Source: VAZQ01 sp963827585
Lineage (GTDB): Bacteria; Pseudomonadota; Alphaproteobacteria; Rhizobiales; Xanthobacteraceae
Reading direction: 5' to 3'
DNA: 64,000 nt
Assembly (NCBI GenBank): GCA_963827585.1
Contig: CAWHCK010000027.1
Location: 1 to 64,000 of the forward strand
Each line of letters opens with the position of its first letter. The first letter of the stretch is position 1. Position numbers and translations under genes: made by a program. Shown here piece by piece: positions 43,048-50,659 of the stretch. Under the pieces are notes generated by a model. That model had not been told where the DNA came from and did not search any database. It worked only from the letters and a program-made list of their open reading frames with translations.

Positions 43048-44288
43048 ATGAAACAGCAAAATCCTACGCTTGCATCGTTGAAGCAGGCATTCCAGTCGCT
43101 CGCGACCGAAATTCGGTGGTGGCTTGCGGTCCGCGCGCTCCAAAAACTCGATGACGGCATGCTGGCCGACATCGGCGTCAAGCGCTGTGAGATCGAGTTT
43201 GCCGTCCGCAACGGTCGTGAGTGCGACCGTCGCTCCGGCCGAGTCCGTACGGGCGCAGGCTCCCCGACTGGGATCCTGACCAAGGGCGCGGGAGTTCTCG
43301 CCGCGCTGCTGCCCGCGTGCCGACTGGTCGTGGCGTGGCTCACGATCGGCACGTTGCTGTCGCTCGCGTTCGTGATCTCGGCCTCGGCGCAACACTATCC
43401 CGCCAAGCCCATCCGGCTGATCGTCCCCTTCGCACCAGGCGGCCCGACCGATATCTCCGCCCGCATCGTTGCGGACGAGCTGTCGAAGTCGCTCAGTCAA
43501 TCCGTGCTCGTGGACAACCGTCCGGGCGCCGGCGGCAATATCGGGGCCGAAGCCGCCGCCAAGGCCGCGCCCGACGGCTACACCTTGTTCTGGGCGCAGG
43601 CCGCGACCCATGGGATCAATCCGTCGCTTTATCGCCGCGTCGGCTACGACGCGGTCAGGGATTTCTCGCCCATCGCCTTGATCGTCTCCGAGCCGCTCGT
43701 CCTCGTCACGGGCGCCGCGTCGCCCTGGGTCGACGTCAAAGGGTTGATCGCGGCGGCCAAGGCCTCGCCCGGCAAGCTTCACTTCGGCTCGGGCGGCATC
43801 GGAACAACGCCGCATATGGCGGGCGAGCTGTTCGCCGCCATGGCCGGCGCGAATGTCGTGCACGTCCCCTATCGCGGCAACGCGCCTGCCGTCACCGACA
43901 CGATCGCCGGCCGGGTCGAGTTCATGTTCGACGGCATCAATGCCGCAATCGGCCATATCCGCGGAGGTACGTTGAAGGCGCTCGCCGTCACCGCGCAGGC
44001 GCGCACGACGGCACTGCCGGGCGTCCCGGCACTTGCCGAGACGCTCCCGGCTATGAGGTGCTGAGCTGGGGCGGGGTCGTCGCGCCGGCCGGTGTGTCCG
44101 TCGAGGTCATCACGCGGCTTTCGAGCGAGCTGACCGCAATCGGAAAGCGTGACGACGTGCAGCAGCGATTTTCTTGGCTCGGCGCCCACCTCCAGGTGAG
44201 CTCGCCCACGCAGATGGAGAGCTTCATTCGGTCCCAGATGGAACGCTGGCGCAAGGTGATCGCGCAGACCGGCATCGCACTGGACTGA
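43048..44288 (+). pseudogene. DUF1127 domain fused to a Bug-type TTT receptor, frameshift near 44050
   Basis: The ATG at 43048 (AGGAG five bases upstream) starts a DUF1127-like head: RALQKLDDGMLADIGVKRCE, IEFAVRNGRE. After a linker of about 35 residues comes a membrane or signal helix (VAWLTIGTLLSLAFVISASA) and then a Bug receptor: YPAKPIRLIVPFAPGGPTDI, NRPGAGGNIGAEAAAKAAPD and VVHVPYRGNAPAVTDTIAGR. No stop separates the parts, giving a 413-residue fusion. A separate Bug start could be GTG at 43330. One G is missing near 44050, breaking the last 80 residues (GYEVLSWGGVVAPAGVSVEV is in the next frame). DUF1127 peptides are cytoplasmic RNA-linked regulators in rhizobia, so fusion to a periplasmic receptor is odd. 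Confidence 0.75.
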
Positions 44289-44343
44289 AGGTGAGATGCC
44301 GCCCATCTCTCTCGTCGAGACTCGATTGGTCCGGAGGCCGCAC

Positions 44344-45402
44344 ATGGACGCCGACCAGCGTGAAAGCGCCGTCCGATCGGAACCGCGGGCGCCGGCGTGC
44401 GACCCGCCCCAGCTGCTGCGCCGACTCATCTCCGGGTATCAGGCGACGTTCCTCGTCCAGATCGCCGCCGAGCTCAACCTCGCCGATCTGCTCGCCGACG
44501 GACCGCGCGGCGCCGAGGAACTCGCGACCGCCGCCGGGGGCGATCCCAACGCGCTGCGCCGCGTCCTGTTCGCGCTCGCGCAGATCGGGGTGTTCGCTCG
44601 CAGGCCGGATGGACGTTTCGAGCTGACGCCGCTTGGCGCCTGCCTGCGCTCGGGCCATCCGGATCGGCTCAATGCCTTTGCGCGATATCAGGCTCATGCG
44701 GTCATCCAGCAGCCATGGTCCAGCCTGCTGCACAGCGTACGCACCGGTGAAACCGCGTTCGATGCCGTCTTCGGCGCGAGCCTGTTCGATTACCTCGCCA
44801 GCCGTCCCGATGTTGCCGCGCTCTTCACCTCCGGCATGGCCGCCCGCACCGCAGAGCACCTGAGTGCGATCGTTGCCGCCTACGATTGGAGGAACTTCGA
44901 GACGATCGTCGACGTCGGCGGGGCGGACGGCACGTTGCTGGCATCGATCCTCGCCGCGGCCCCGAATGCCCGCGGCATCACCTTCGACCAGCATCGCGTC
45001 CGGGACGCAGCCGAGCGGCGCATCGCGTCCGAGGGATTGCAAGGACGTTGCGCGTTCGCCGGCGGCGACTTTTTCGCGGCCGTTCCGTCCGGCGCGGACG
45101 CCTATCTGTTCAAGTATATTCTGCACGACTGGGAGGACGACCAGGCGGTCGCCATCCTGCGCAACGTGCGCTGCGCCGCGCCCGCCCACGCCCGCCTGCT
45201 GGTGATCGAGCCGCTCCTGATGCGGGACGACGAATACGCGCTTCAGACCGCGATGATGGATGTCGCCATGCTGGTCGTCACCGGCGGGCGCGAGCGATCG
45301 GCGGACGAGTTCGCCGAGCTCTATGACCGGGCGGGCTTCCGGCTGACCCGCATCCTTCCGACCGCTTCCCCGTTTTGCCTGGTCGAGGGCGTGCCGGCCT
45401 GA
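44344..45402 (+). CDS. SAM-dependent O-methyltransferase
   Basis: The 352-residue protein has an N-terminal dimerisation winged helix (YQATFLVQIAAELNLADLLA ... LATAAGGDPNALRRVLFALA) and a C-terminal Rossmann domain. The SAM motif is IVDVGGADGTLLASILAAAP, followed by FKYILHDWEDDQAVAILRNV, the H-D-W catalytic base region of plant-type O-methyltransferases and hydroxyneurosporene methyltransferases. It methylates a hydroxyl of a small aromatic or polyene. The start at 44344 has GGAGG upstream; ATG at 44296 is less well placed. No pathway neighbours identify the substrate. Confidence 0.87.
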   Translation: MDADQRESAVRSEPRAPACDPPQLLRRLISGYQATFLVQIAAELNLADLLADGPRGAEELATAAGGDPNALRRVLFALAQIGVFARRPDGRFELTPLGACLRSGHPDRLNAFARYQAHAVIQQPWSSLLHSVRTGETAFDAVFGASLFDYLASRPDVAALFTSGMAARTAEHLSAIVAAYDWRNFETIVDVGGADGTLLASILAAAPNARGITFDQHRVRDAAERRIASEGLQGRCAFAGGDFFAAVPSGADAYLFKYILHDWEDDQAVAILRNVRCAAPAHARLLVIEPLLMRDDEYALQTAMMDVAMLVVTGGRERSADEFAELYDRAGFRLTRILPTASPFCLVEGVPA

Positions 45403-45438
45403 TCCGAAGCCGCCTTGACGGTGACCTGCCGTTCGTTT

Positions 45439-45455
45439 ACTTTGTACTGCAAAGT
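45439..45455 (+). promoter_or_regulatory. Inverted-repeat operator, copy 1
   Basis: ACTTTGTACTGCAAAGT is a perfect ACTTTG/CAAAGT inverted repeat with a 5-base spacer, ten bases before the ATG of the membrane-protein gene. A second copy with 15 of 17 identical bases lies at 46475-46491 before uppS. The winged-helix regulator encoded between them is the obvious binder. This is inferred; no footprint is known. Confidence 0.7.
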
Positions 45456-45465
45456 TGGGCGGGTC

Positions 45466-46083
45466 ATGAGGGATCTCGACAAGGCGCTGGCCGACATCAC
45501 GGCGATCCGCAGCCAAATGGCGCGCGGTGCCGAGTTTCGCGGCTACGGGCCAATGACCGTCGCCGCCACCGGCGCCCTCGCGATCGTCGCCGCCGTGTCC
45601 CAGGCGCTCTGGCTGCCGGACCCTGCCGCCGACGTGTTCGCCTACGTCGCCTTGTGGGTGGCGACGGCCGCCGTCTCGGTTGCGCTGATCGGCATCGAGA
45701 TGGTCTCGCGCACGCGGCGGATCCATTCCGGGCTCGCCGACGAGATGATCCATGCCGCGACCGAGCAGTTCATCCCGGCCGGGGTCGCGGGCCTGCTGCT
45801 CACGGTGGTCCTCTTCGGCTATGCGCCGCAAAGCCTCTGGATGCTGCCGGGACTGTGGCAGATCGTGTTCAGCCTCGGCCTCTTTGCCGCCTGCCGCTCG
45901 CTCCCGCGCCCGATGTTCGCGGCGGCGGTGTGGTATCTCGCCGCCGGCCTTGCCGCGCTCGCCTTCGCGAACGGCACCCACGCATTCTCGCCCTATGCGA
46001 TGGCGGTGCCTTACGGGATCGGGCAGCTTTACATCGCCGTCGTTCTCTATCTCACGCGGGGAGAGGCCGATGCCGAAGGCTGA
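45466..46083 (+). CDS. Six-helix membrane protein of unknown function
   Basis: The 205-residue protein starts MRDLDKALADITAIRSQMAR, a short cytoplasmic amphipathic head. About six hydrophobic helices follow (MTVAATGALAIVAAVSQALW, VFAYVALWVATAAVSVALIG, IPAGVAGLLLTVVLFGYA, LPGLWQIVFSLGLFAA, MFAAAVWYLAAGLAALAF, IGQLYIAVVLYLT). The head resembles a segment that occurs before regulator genes of this type. It overlaps the start of the regulator gene by 14 bases and lies downstream of operator copy 1. It may act as the membrane sensor or transporter partner of the regulator. Family name not recognised. Confidence 0.75.
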   Translation: MRDLDKALADITAIRSQMARGAEFRGYGPMTVAATGALAIVAAVSQALWLPDPAADVFAYVALWVATAAVSVALIGIEMVSRTRRIHSGLADEMIHAATEQFIPAGVAGLLLTVVLFGYAPQSLWMLPGLWQIVFSLGLFAACRSLPRPMFAAAVWYLAAGLAALAFANGTHAFSPYAMAVPYGIGQLYIAVVLYLTRGEADAEG

Positions 46084-46459
46084 TGCGAACAACGGGCAGA
46101 GCGGGCGCTTCGCCTATGACGGGCTCGACCGCGTGATCCACGAGCGGGCGCGCCTGAGCGTGCTGACCTCGCTCGTCGCCCATCCCAGGGGTCTCCTGTT
46201 CGGCGACCTCAAGGCGATGTGCAGCCTCACCGACGGCAATCTCAGCCGGCACCTGCAGGTGCTGGAAGAGGCCGGCCTGATCGACATCGAGAAGGGCTAT
46301 GACCACAACCGGCCGCAAACCGTCTGCCGCATCACGCCGCAAGGACGCCGGCGCTATCTCGACTATCTGGCGGTGCTGGAGCAGGTCGTTCGCGACGCGG
46401 CAAGCGCGGCGAAAGCGCCCGCCACGCCGCCGGGGCTGCGTCGCCTCAAACCGGTTTGA
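46070..46459 (+). CDS. Winged-helix transcriptional regulator (HTH_34-like)
   Basis: The 129-residue protein has a winged helix in the middle: FAYDGLDRVIHERARLSVLT, SLVAHPRGLLFGDLKAMCSL, TDGNLSRHLQVLEEAGLIDI (recognition helix) and the wing with RPQTVCRITPQGRRRYLDYL. This is the ArsR/MarR-like type without metal-binding Cys pairs (one Cys in the HTH, one in the wing). ATG at 46070 lies inside the membrane-protein gene. The gene is bracketed by two copies of ACTTTG-N5-CAAAGT, so it probably represses its own operon and the downstream uppS-like gene. Effector unknown. Confidence 0.85.
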   Translation: MPKADANNGQSGRFAYDGLDRVIHERARLSVLTSLVAHPRGLLFGDLKAMCSLTDGNLSRHLQVLEEAGLIDIEKGYDHNRPQTVCRITPQGRRRYLDYLAVLEQVVRDAASAAKAPATPPGLRRLKPV

Positions 46460-46474
46460 TTTTTTTGCCCGGAG

Positions 46475-46491
46475 ACTTTGTGATGCAAAGT
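46475..46491 (+). promoter_or_regulatory. Inverted-repeat operator, copy 2
   Basis: ACTTTGTGATGCAAAGT repeats copy 1 except in two spacer bases. It lies 16 bases after the regulator stop and three bases before the preferred ATG of uppS at 46495, so that gene may have its own regulated, nearly leaderless start. A T7 tract (46460-46466) precedes it. Confidence 0.7.
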
Positions 46492-46494
46492 ACT

Positions 46495-47340
46495 ATGGAC
46501 GGACAAGGCGGCCTGCGCGTGGCCATCATCATGGACGGCAACGGGCGCTGGGCGACGCGGCGCTCCTTACCGCGCCCCGCCGGCCACCGTGCCGGCGTGC
46601 TCGCGGTGCGCCGCGTGGTCGAGGCCGCGCCCGAGCTCGGGGTCGGCACGCTCGCGCTGTTCGCGTTCTCGTCCGACAACTGGCGCCGCCCGCGCCAGGA
46701 GGTCAGCGCGCTGATGGCGCTGCTGCGGCACTATCTGCGGGCCGAGCTCGACCGCCTGATCGAGAGCGGGACGCGGCTCACGGTCATCGGCCGTCGCGAC
46801 CGTTTGCCCGACGGCTTGAGCCAACGCATCACCGAAGCCGAAGCGGCCACCGCCGGCGGGACGCGGCTCGATCTGCGCATCGCGCTCGACTACTCCTCGC
46901 GCGACGCCATCGCCGGCGCTGCCGCGCGCTGGCCTGCGGCGCATGCGCCATCGCGCGAAGCCTTCGGCCGGCTGCTCGCGCGGCAGGGCGCCGGCGCCGA
47001 GATCGATCTCCTCATCCGCTCCGGCGGCGAAAAGCGGCTGTCCGATTTTCTCCTCTGGGAATGCGCCTACGCCGAGCTCTGCTTCGTCGACACCTTGTGG
47101 CCCGACTTCGGCGCCGACGATCTGCGTGCCGCCATCGCCGACTTCCATCGGCGCGAACGGCGCTTCGGCGGCGTCGGCGCCATCGCCGCGCTGGTCGCGG
47201 CGGAGTACGAAGGGCGCCGGCCAGGGCGCCTCGCCGGCCCCCCTTGCATTTGGTCCGGTGCTCGATTATTCTATTCGTTTTTTCGCGGTGCAGCGGCGGG
47301 GCTGACATCGCGGCGTCGTGACGGCGTCACACGGCCGTAA
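46495..47340 (+). CDS. uppS: Undecaprenyl diphosphate synthase-like cis-prenyltransferase
   Basis: The 281-residue protein has the UPP synthase motifs: VAIIMDGNGRWATRRSLPRP (catalytic Asp, P-loop-like), GHRAGVLAVRRVVEAAPELG, LFAFSSDNWRRPRQEV and LIRSGGEKRLSDFLLWECAY with the Arg/Ser/Glu of region V. The catalytic domain ends at RRFGGVG near residue 230. A further 50-residue tail of no clear fold is longer than usual. It makes a C50-C55 cis-polyprenyl diphosphate. A housekeeping copy normally sits with cdsA and dxr. This copy, with its own regulator and membrane protein, looks like an inducible second enzyme. The start at 46495 is preferred over ATG 46483, which lies inside the operator. Confidence 0.82.
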   Translation: MDGQGGLRVAIIMDGNGRWATRRSLPRPAGHRAGVLAVRRVVEAAPELGVGTLALFAFSSDNWRRPRQEVSALMALLRHYLRAELDRLIESGTRLTVIGRRDRLPDGLSQRITEAEAATAGGTRLDLRIALDYSSRDAIAGAAARWPAAHAPSREAFGRLLARQGAGAEIDLLIRSGGEKRLSDFLLWECAYAELCFVDTLWPDFGADDLRAAIADFHRRERRFGGVGAIAALVAAEYEGRRPGRLAGPPCIWSGARLFYSFFRGAAAGLTSRRRDGVTRP

Positions 47341-47353
47341 GTAGGGGTGGGTA

Positions 47354-48595
47354 ATGAGTCCGAGTCGAGTAGATATGGCAAGCAAATCGCCGATGGCAAC
47401 AGTGACGGAGCGGCCGCAGCTGGTCTGGGGCGCTCCGACGGCCGCCGAGCGCGGGCCGGTGATCGCGACCTTGCGCAATTCGGGTCATCGCAACGCGGTC
47501 GGAAGCCATGCCGGGGGCTATTCGGTCTATCGCGCGCTGGCGATTGCGGCGCGAACGCTCGCCCATGACCATATCGCGGACCTGACGGATACTGCGCCGG
47601 TCGAGCGCATCGGACCCCACCCGCAATGGTGCGATCCAAAAAAGATCGTGTCGCTTGATCCCTGGGGCCACCTCGTGGGCGAAGCCTTCCGCGATCACCT
47701 GGCGCGCGGCTACGACGTGCGGCCGACCATCGCGGTCACCCGGGCCCATATCGACATTCCCGAAATCCGCGCTGCCATCGCGGCACGGCGCGTCCGCGCC
47801 GACGGCGATCTCGTCTCTGCCCATGGCAGCGTGCGCGTGATGAAGGCGGCGATCGATCCGGTCTGGTATCTGCCCGGCATCGCCGAACGCTTCGGCCTCG
47901 ACGAAACCGATCTCCGGCGTGGACTCCACGAGCAGACCGGCGGCATGTATCCGGAGCTGGTGACCCGGCCGGATCTCAAGGTCTTCCTGCCGCCGATCGG
48001 CGGCGCGACGATCTATTGCTTCGGCGATCCCGCCAAGCTCGGCGACGGCATCACGCCGCTGGCCTGCCGCGTTCACGACGAATGCAACGGCTCCGATGTG
48101 TTCGGGTCCGACATCTGCACCTGCCGGCCATATCTCGCCCACGGCATCGAGATCGCCATCCAGATGGCGCAGGCCGGCGGGGTCGGCGTCGTGATCTACA
48201 ATCGCAAGGAAGGCCGCGCGCTCGGCGAGGTGACGAAATTCCTGGTCTATAACGCGCGCAAACGCCAGCAGGGCGGCGATCGGCCCGACGGCTATTTCAA
48301 GCGCACCGAATGCGTCGCCGGCGTGCAGGACATGCGCTTCCAGGAGTTGATGCCCGACGTGCTGCATTGGCTCGGCATCACCCGCATCCATCGCTTCGCC
48401 TCCATGAGCGACATGAAGTACGACGCGTTGCTGCGCCAGGGCATCACCATCGACGAGCGCGTCTCGCTTCCCGACGAGATGATTCCGCCGGATGCGCGCG
48501 TGGAGATCGAGGCCAAGATCGCGGCCGGCTATTTTGCCGGCAACCGCCCGCGCGCCGATCACGCCGGCACCGTCGGGCGCGGTCTCAACGAGTGA
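47354..48595 (+). CDS. URC1-type GTP cyclohydrolase II homologue (uracil catabolism)
   Basis: The 413-residue protein is the long GTP-cyclohydrolase-II form. An N-terminal extension of about 200 residues precedes a RibA-like core with the zinc-site pattern C-x10-C-x-C (HDECNGSDVFGSDICTC) and GVGVVIYNRKEGRALGEVTK. RibA-type enzymes for riboflavin lack the extension and have an S-x-R-C-D-C-G segment that differs here. The neighbour at 48601 is URC4 (DUF1688). This pair is the hallmark of the URC uracil-catabolic pathway described in Lachancea kluyveri and predicted in bacteria. The start at 47354 follows AGGGGTGGGTA. Confidence 0.87.
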   Translation: MSPSRVDMASKSPMATVTERPQLVWGAPTAAERGPVIATLRNSGHRNAVGSHAGGYSVYRALAIAARTLAHDHIADLTDTAPVERIGPHPQWCDPKKIVSLDPWGHLVGEAFRDHLARGYDVRPTIAVTRAHIDIPEIRAAIAARRVRADGDLVSAHGSVRVMKAAIDPVWYLPGIAERFGLDETDLRRGLHEQTGGMYPELVTRPDLKVFLPPIGGATIYCFGDPAKLGDGITPLACRVHDECNGSDVFGSDICTCRPYLAHGIEIAIQMAQAGGVGVVIYNRKEGRALGEVTKFLVYNARKRQQGGDRPDGYFKRTECVAGVQDMRFQELMPDVLHWLGITRIHRFASMSDMKYDALLRQGITIDERVSLPDEMIPPDARVEIEAKIAAGYFAGNRPRADHAGTVGRGLNE

Positions 48596-48600
48596 GCGCG

Positions 48601-49869
48601 ATGCCGGCTGGCGGGGGCGCTCCTCTCCGGCGATCTCCTGCGAGCGAAGCGCACACGGACCTTGCCAGGCTGCGCGATGCCGCCGCCGTGCGCGAGCGCT
48701 GCGGCATGGTCCATCGCTGGGTCGCCGAGGGCCGCTCGCCCCATTTCACGCTCGACCACAGCCGCCTCGATGCCGTTGCCGACTGTGTGGCCGATGTCAC
48801 GCGCCAAGCCTATCCCGACCTGACAATTCCCTATCACAGCCGCTGGCGGCATTTCTCGGCGGGCGGCGTCGACCGCTGGGGCAAGCTCGCGACACGGCTT
48901 GATGTGGATGCGATCGAGCGCGCGCGCATCGCCGTCGACCTGGCCTTCGTGAGCGTGCTGCTCGATGCCGGAGCCGGCGACGCCTGGCGCTACCGCGAGC
49001 GTGAAACCGGCCTCTCCTTCGCGCGCTCGGAGGGACTTGCCGTCGCCAGCCTCGACATGTTTCGCGCCGGGCTGTTTTCGTCCGACGCCGGCAAGCCCTG
49101 GCGCGTCGACAATGTCGCGCTCACGGCCATCGAGGCCGCGGCGCTGGCGCGTCATTTTCAGGTCGATGGCGACAATCCGTTGATCGGATTGGAGCAGCGC
49201 AGCGCGCTGCTGCGGCGTCTCGGGATGGCGCTCGCCGACCGCACGGATCTGTTCGGACCCACGCCGGCACGTCCCGGCAACCTGGTCGATTACGTTCTGG
49301 ATATCTCCGACGACCGCCGCATCCCGGCGGCGACGCTGCTCGCCACCCTGCTCGACGGCCTATCCTCGATCTGGCCGTCGGGACTGACGCTCTACGGGTT
49401 TCCGCTCGGCGACGCCGGGCGCCATTCCGCCGTGCGCACCGACGACCACAGCGACCGCATCGTGCCGTTCCACAAGCTCTCGCAATGGCTGACCTATTCG
49501 CTGCTGGAGCCGCTCGAAGCGGCCGCAATCACCGTCGAGCGGCTCGACGAGCTCACCGCGCTCGCCGAATATCGCAACGGCGGCCTGCTCGTCGATCTCG
49601 GCGTGATCCGCGGCCGTTCGCCGATCGATCCCATGCTGCGGCACGACGTCGGCTCGGAGTTCATCGTGGAATGGCGCGCGCTGACCGTCGCGCTGATGGA
49701 CCCGCTGGTCGGCCTGGTGCGCGCCAAGCTCGGATTGGACGCGAGCTTCACCATGCCGCATATGCTGCAGGGAGGGACCTGGAGCGCGGGGCGAAAGATC
49801 GCGCACGCGCTGCGTCCGCCTGCGGGTCCCCCGCCGATCGCGGTCGCGGCCGACGGCACGGTGTTCTGA
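48601..49869 (+). CDS. URC4/DUF1688 protein (uracil catabolism)
   Basis: The 422-residue protein matches the DUF1688 (URC4/urg3) family throughout. Blocks seen are RERCGMVHRWVAEGRSPHFT, VTRQAYPDLTIPYHSRWRHF, WRYRERETGLSFARSEGLAV, PGNLVDYVLDISDDRRIPAA, VPFHKLSQWLTYSLLEPLEA and ELTALAEYRNGGLLVDLGVI. In yeast URC4 is essential for uracil use through the URC route; its chemistry is not settled. It starts six bases after the stop of URC1, so the two are one operon. A uracil phosphoribosyltransferase, usually the third player, is not in the window. Confidence 0.88.
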   Translation: MPAGGGAPLRRSPASEAHTDLARLRDAAAVRERCGMVHRWVAEGRSPHFTLDHSRLDAVADCVADVTRQAYPDLTIPYHSRWRHFSAGGVDRWGKLATRLDVDAIERARIAVDLAFVSVLLDAGAGDAWRYRERETGLSFARSEGLAVASLDMFRAGLFSSDAGKPWRVDNVALTAIEAAALARHFQVDGDNPLIGLEQRSALLRRLGMALADRTDLFGPTPARPGNLVDYVLDISDDRRIPAATLLATLLDGLSSIWPSGLTLYGFPLGDAGRHSAVRTDDHSDRIVPFHKLSQWLTYSLLEPLEAAAITVERLDELTALAEYRNGGLLVDLGVIRGRSPIDPMLRHDVGSEFIVEWRALTVALMDPLVGLVRAKLGLDASFTMPHMLQGGTWSAGRKIAHALRPPAGPPPIAVAADGTVF

Positions 49870-49897
49870 GCCTCCGCGATCACCGGCGTTGCAGTAC

Positions 49898-49981
49898 GTA
49901 GGGCGGATTAGCGTTAGCGTAATCCGCCGATCGAACACCGCGAACGGCGGGCTACAGCTTCGCCTAACTAGCCCGCCCTAC
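49898..49981. repeat. Dispersed palindromic repeat (GTAGGGCGGATTAGCG type)
   Basis: GTAGGGCGGATTAGCG-TTAGCGTAATCCGCC is followed by GGCGGGCTA...TAGCCCGCCCTAC, giving two nested hairpins. This is a common intergenic repeat of Bradyrhizobium-like genomes. It separates the URC pair from the TRAP transporter. The rest of 49870-50164 shows no convincing gene. Confidence 0.8.
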
Positions 49982-50164
49982 TGAATATCCCAGTTCCTTC
50001 ACAAGCTCGATCGCGGCCCCGCTGCTCAGAAAGTAATCAGCACCGGAAGGTTCACGGGCCGCGCGGTTGCCCCGCGGCGGCGCGGCGCATAAGCTTGCCC
50101 AAAATGACATCCGTGCGGGCCGGCCGAATGGCGTTGTGTTCGGGGTGCGTATTGGGGAGGGTCG

Positions 50165-50659
50165 GTGATCGATAACGTCTTCGACCGCATAGCACGCGTC
50201 ATCGAATTGACGCTGGCGCTCGCCTTCATTTTCGCGGTTCTGCTCAACTTCGGCAACGTGGTGGGACGTTATCTCTTCGGCGTCTCGCTCTTGGGCGCCG
50301 ACGAGGTGCAGATCTTCATCATGGTGGGGATGACATTCCTCGGCGCCGCCGTGGTGACCCGGCGCGATCTGCACCTGCGCATGGACGTCCTGGTCCGGTA
50401 CCTGCCGGCCCCCGTCCGCGTGGCGCTTCGCGTCGTCGAGCTCCTGTTGCTGGCCGCCGTCGCCGGCTTCGTGGTGAGCCAGTCCTATTTCTACGCCGGC
50501 CAGATGCTGCGCATCGGACGCACCAGCGACATGGCCGGCGTTCCCATGTGGATTCCGCACGGGACGGTCGCGCTCGGATTCGCTCTGATCCTGATCGTTG
50601 CCGTGTGGGGTCTCGTGCGCATCGCGCGACCCCTGCCCTCCAGCGAGGCCAGGCCATGA
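50165..50659 (+). CDS. TRAP transporter small permease (DctQ-type)
   Basis: The 164-residue protein has four membrane helices with the DctQ pattern (FNFGNVVGRYLFG-like LLNFGNVVGRYLFGVSLLGA, then DEVQIFIMVGMTFLGAAVVT and RRDLHLRMDVLVRYLP). GTG at 50165 follows GGGGAGGGTCG. The stop overlaps the ATG of the large permease (ATGA). It is the small inner-membrane subunit of a TRAP importer whose three genes are complete and in standard order. Confidence 0.9.
   Translation: MIDNVFDRIARVIELTLALAFIFAVLLNFGNVVGRYLFGVSLLGADEVQIFIMVGMTFLGAAVVTRRDLHLRMDVLVRYLPAPVRVALRVVELLLLAAVAGFVVSQSYFYAGQMLRIGRTSDMAGVPMWIPHGTVALGFALILIVAVWGLVRIARPLPSSEARP

Noticed and set aside
47354..48595. Riboflavin-pathway GTP cyclohydrolase II (RibA)
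   Set aside because: The long N-terminal extension, the altered S-x-x-C-T-C segment and the DUF1688 neighbour point to the URC pathway instead.
49964..50200. Minus-strand 48-codon frame ending in the GTAGGGCGG repeat
   Set aside because: Its last residues are encoded by the dispersed repeat and there is no ribosome site; likely chance.
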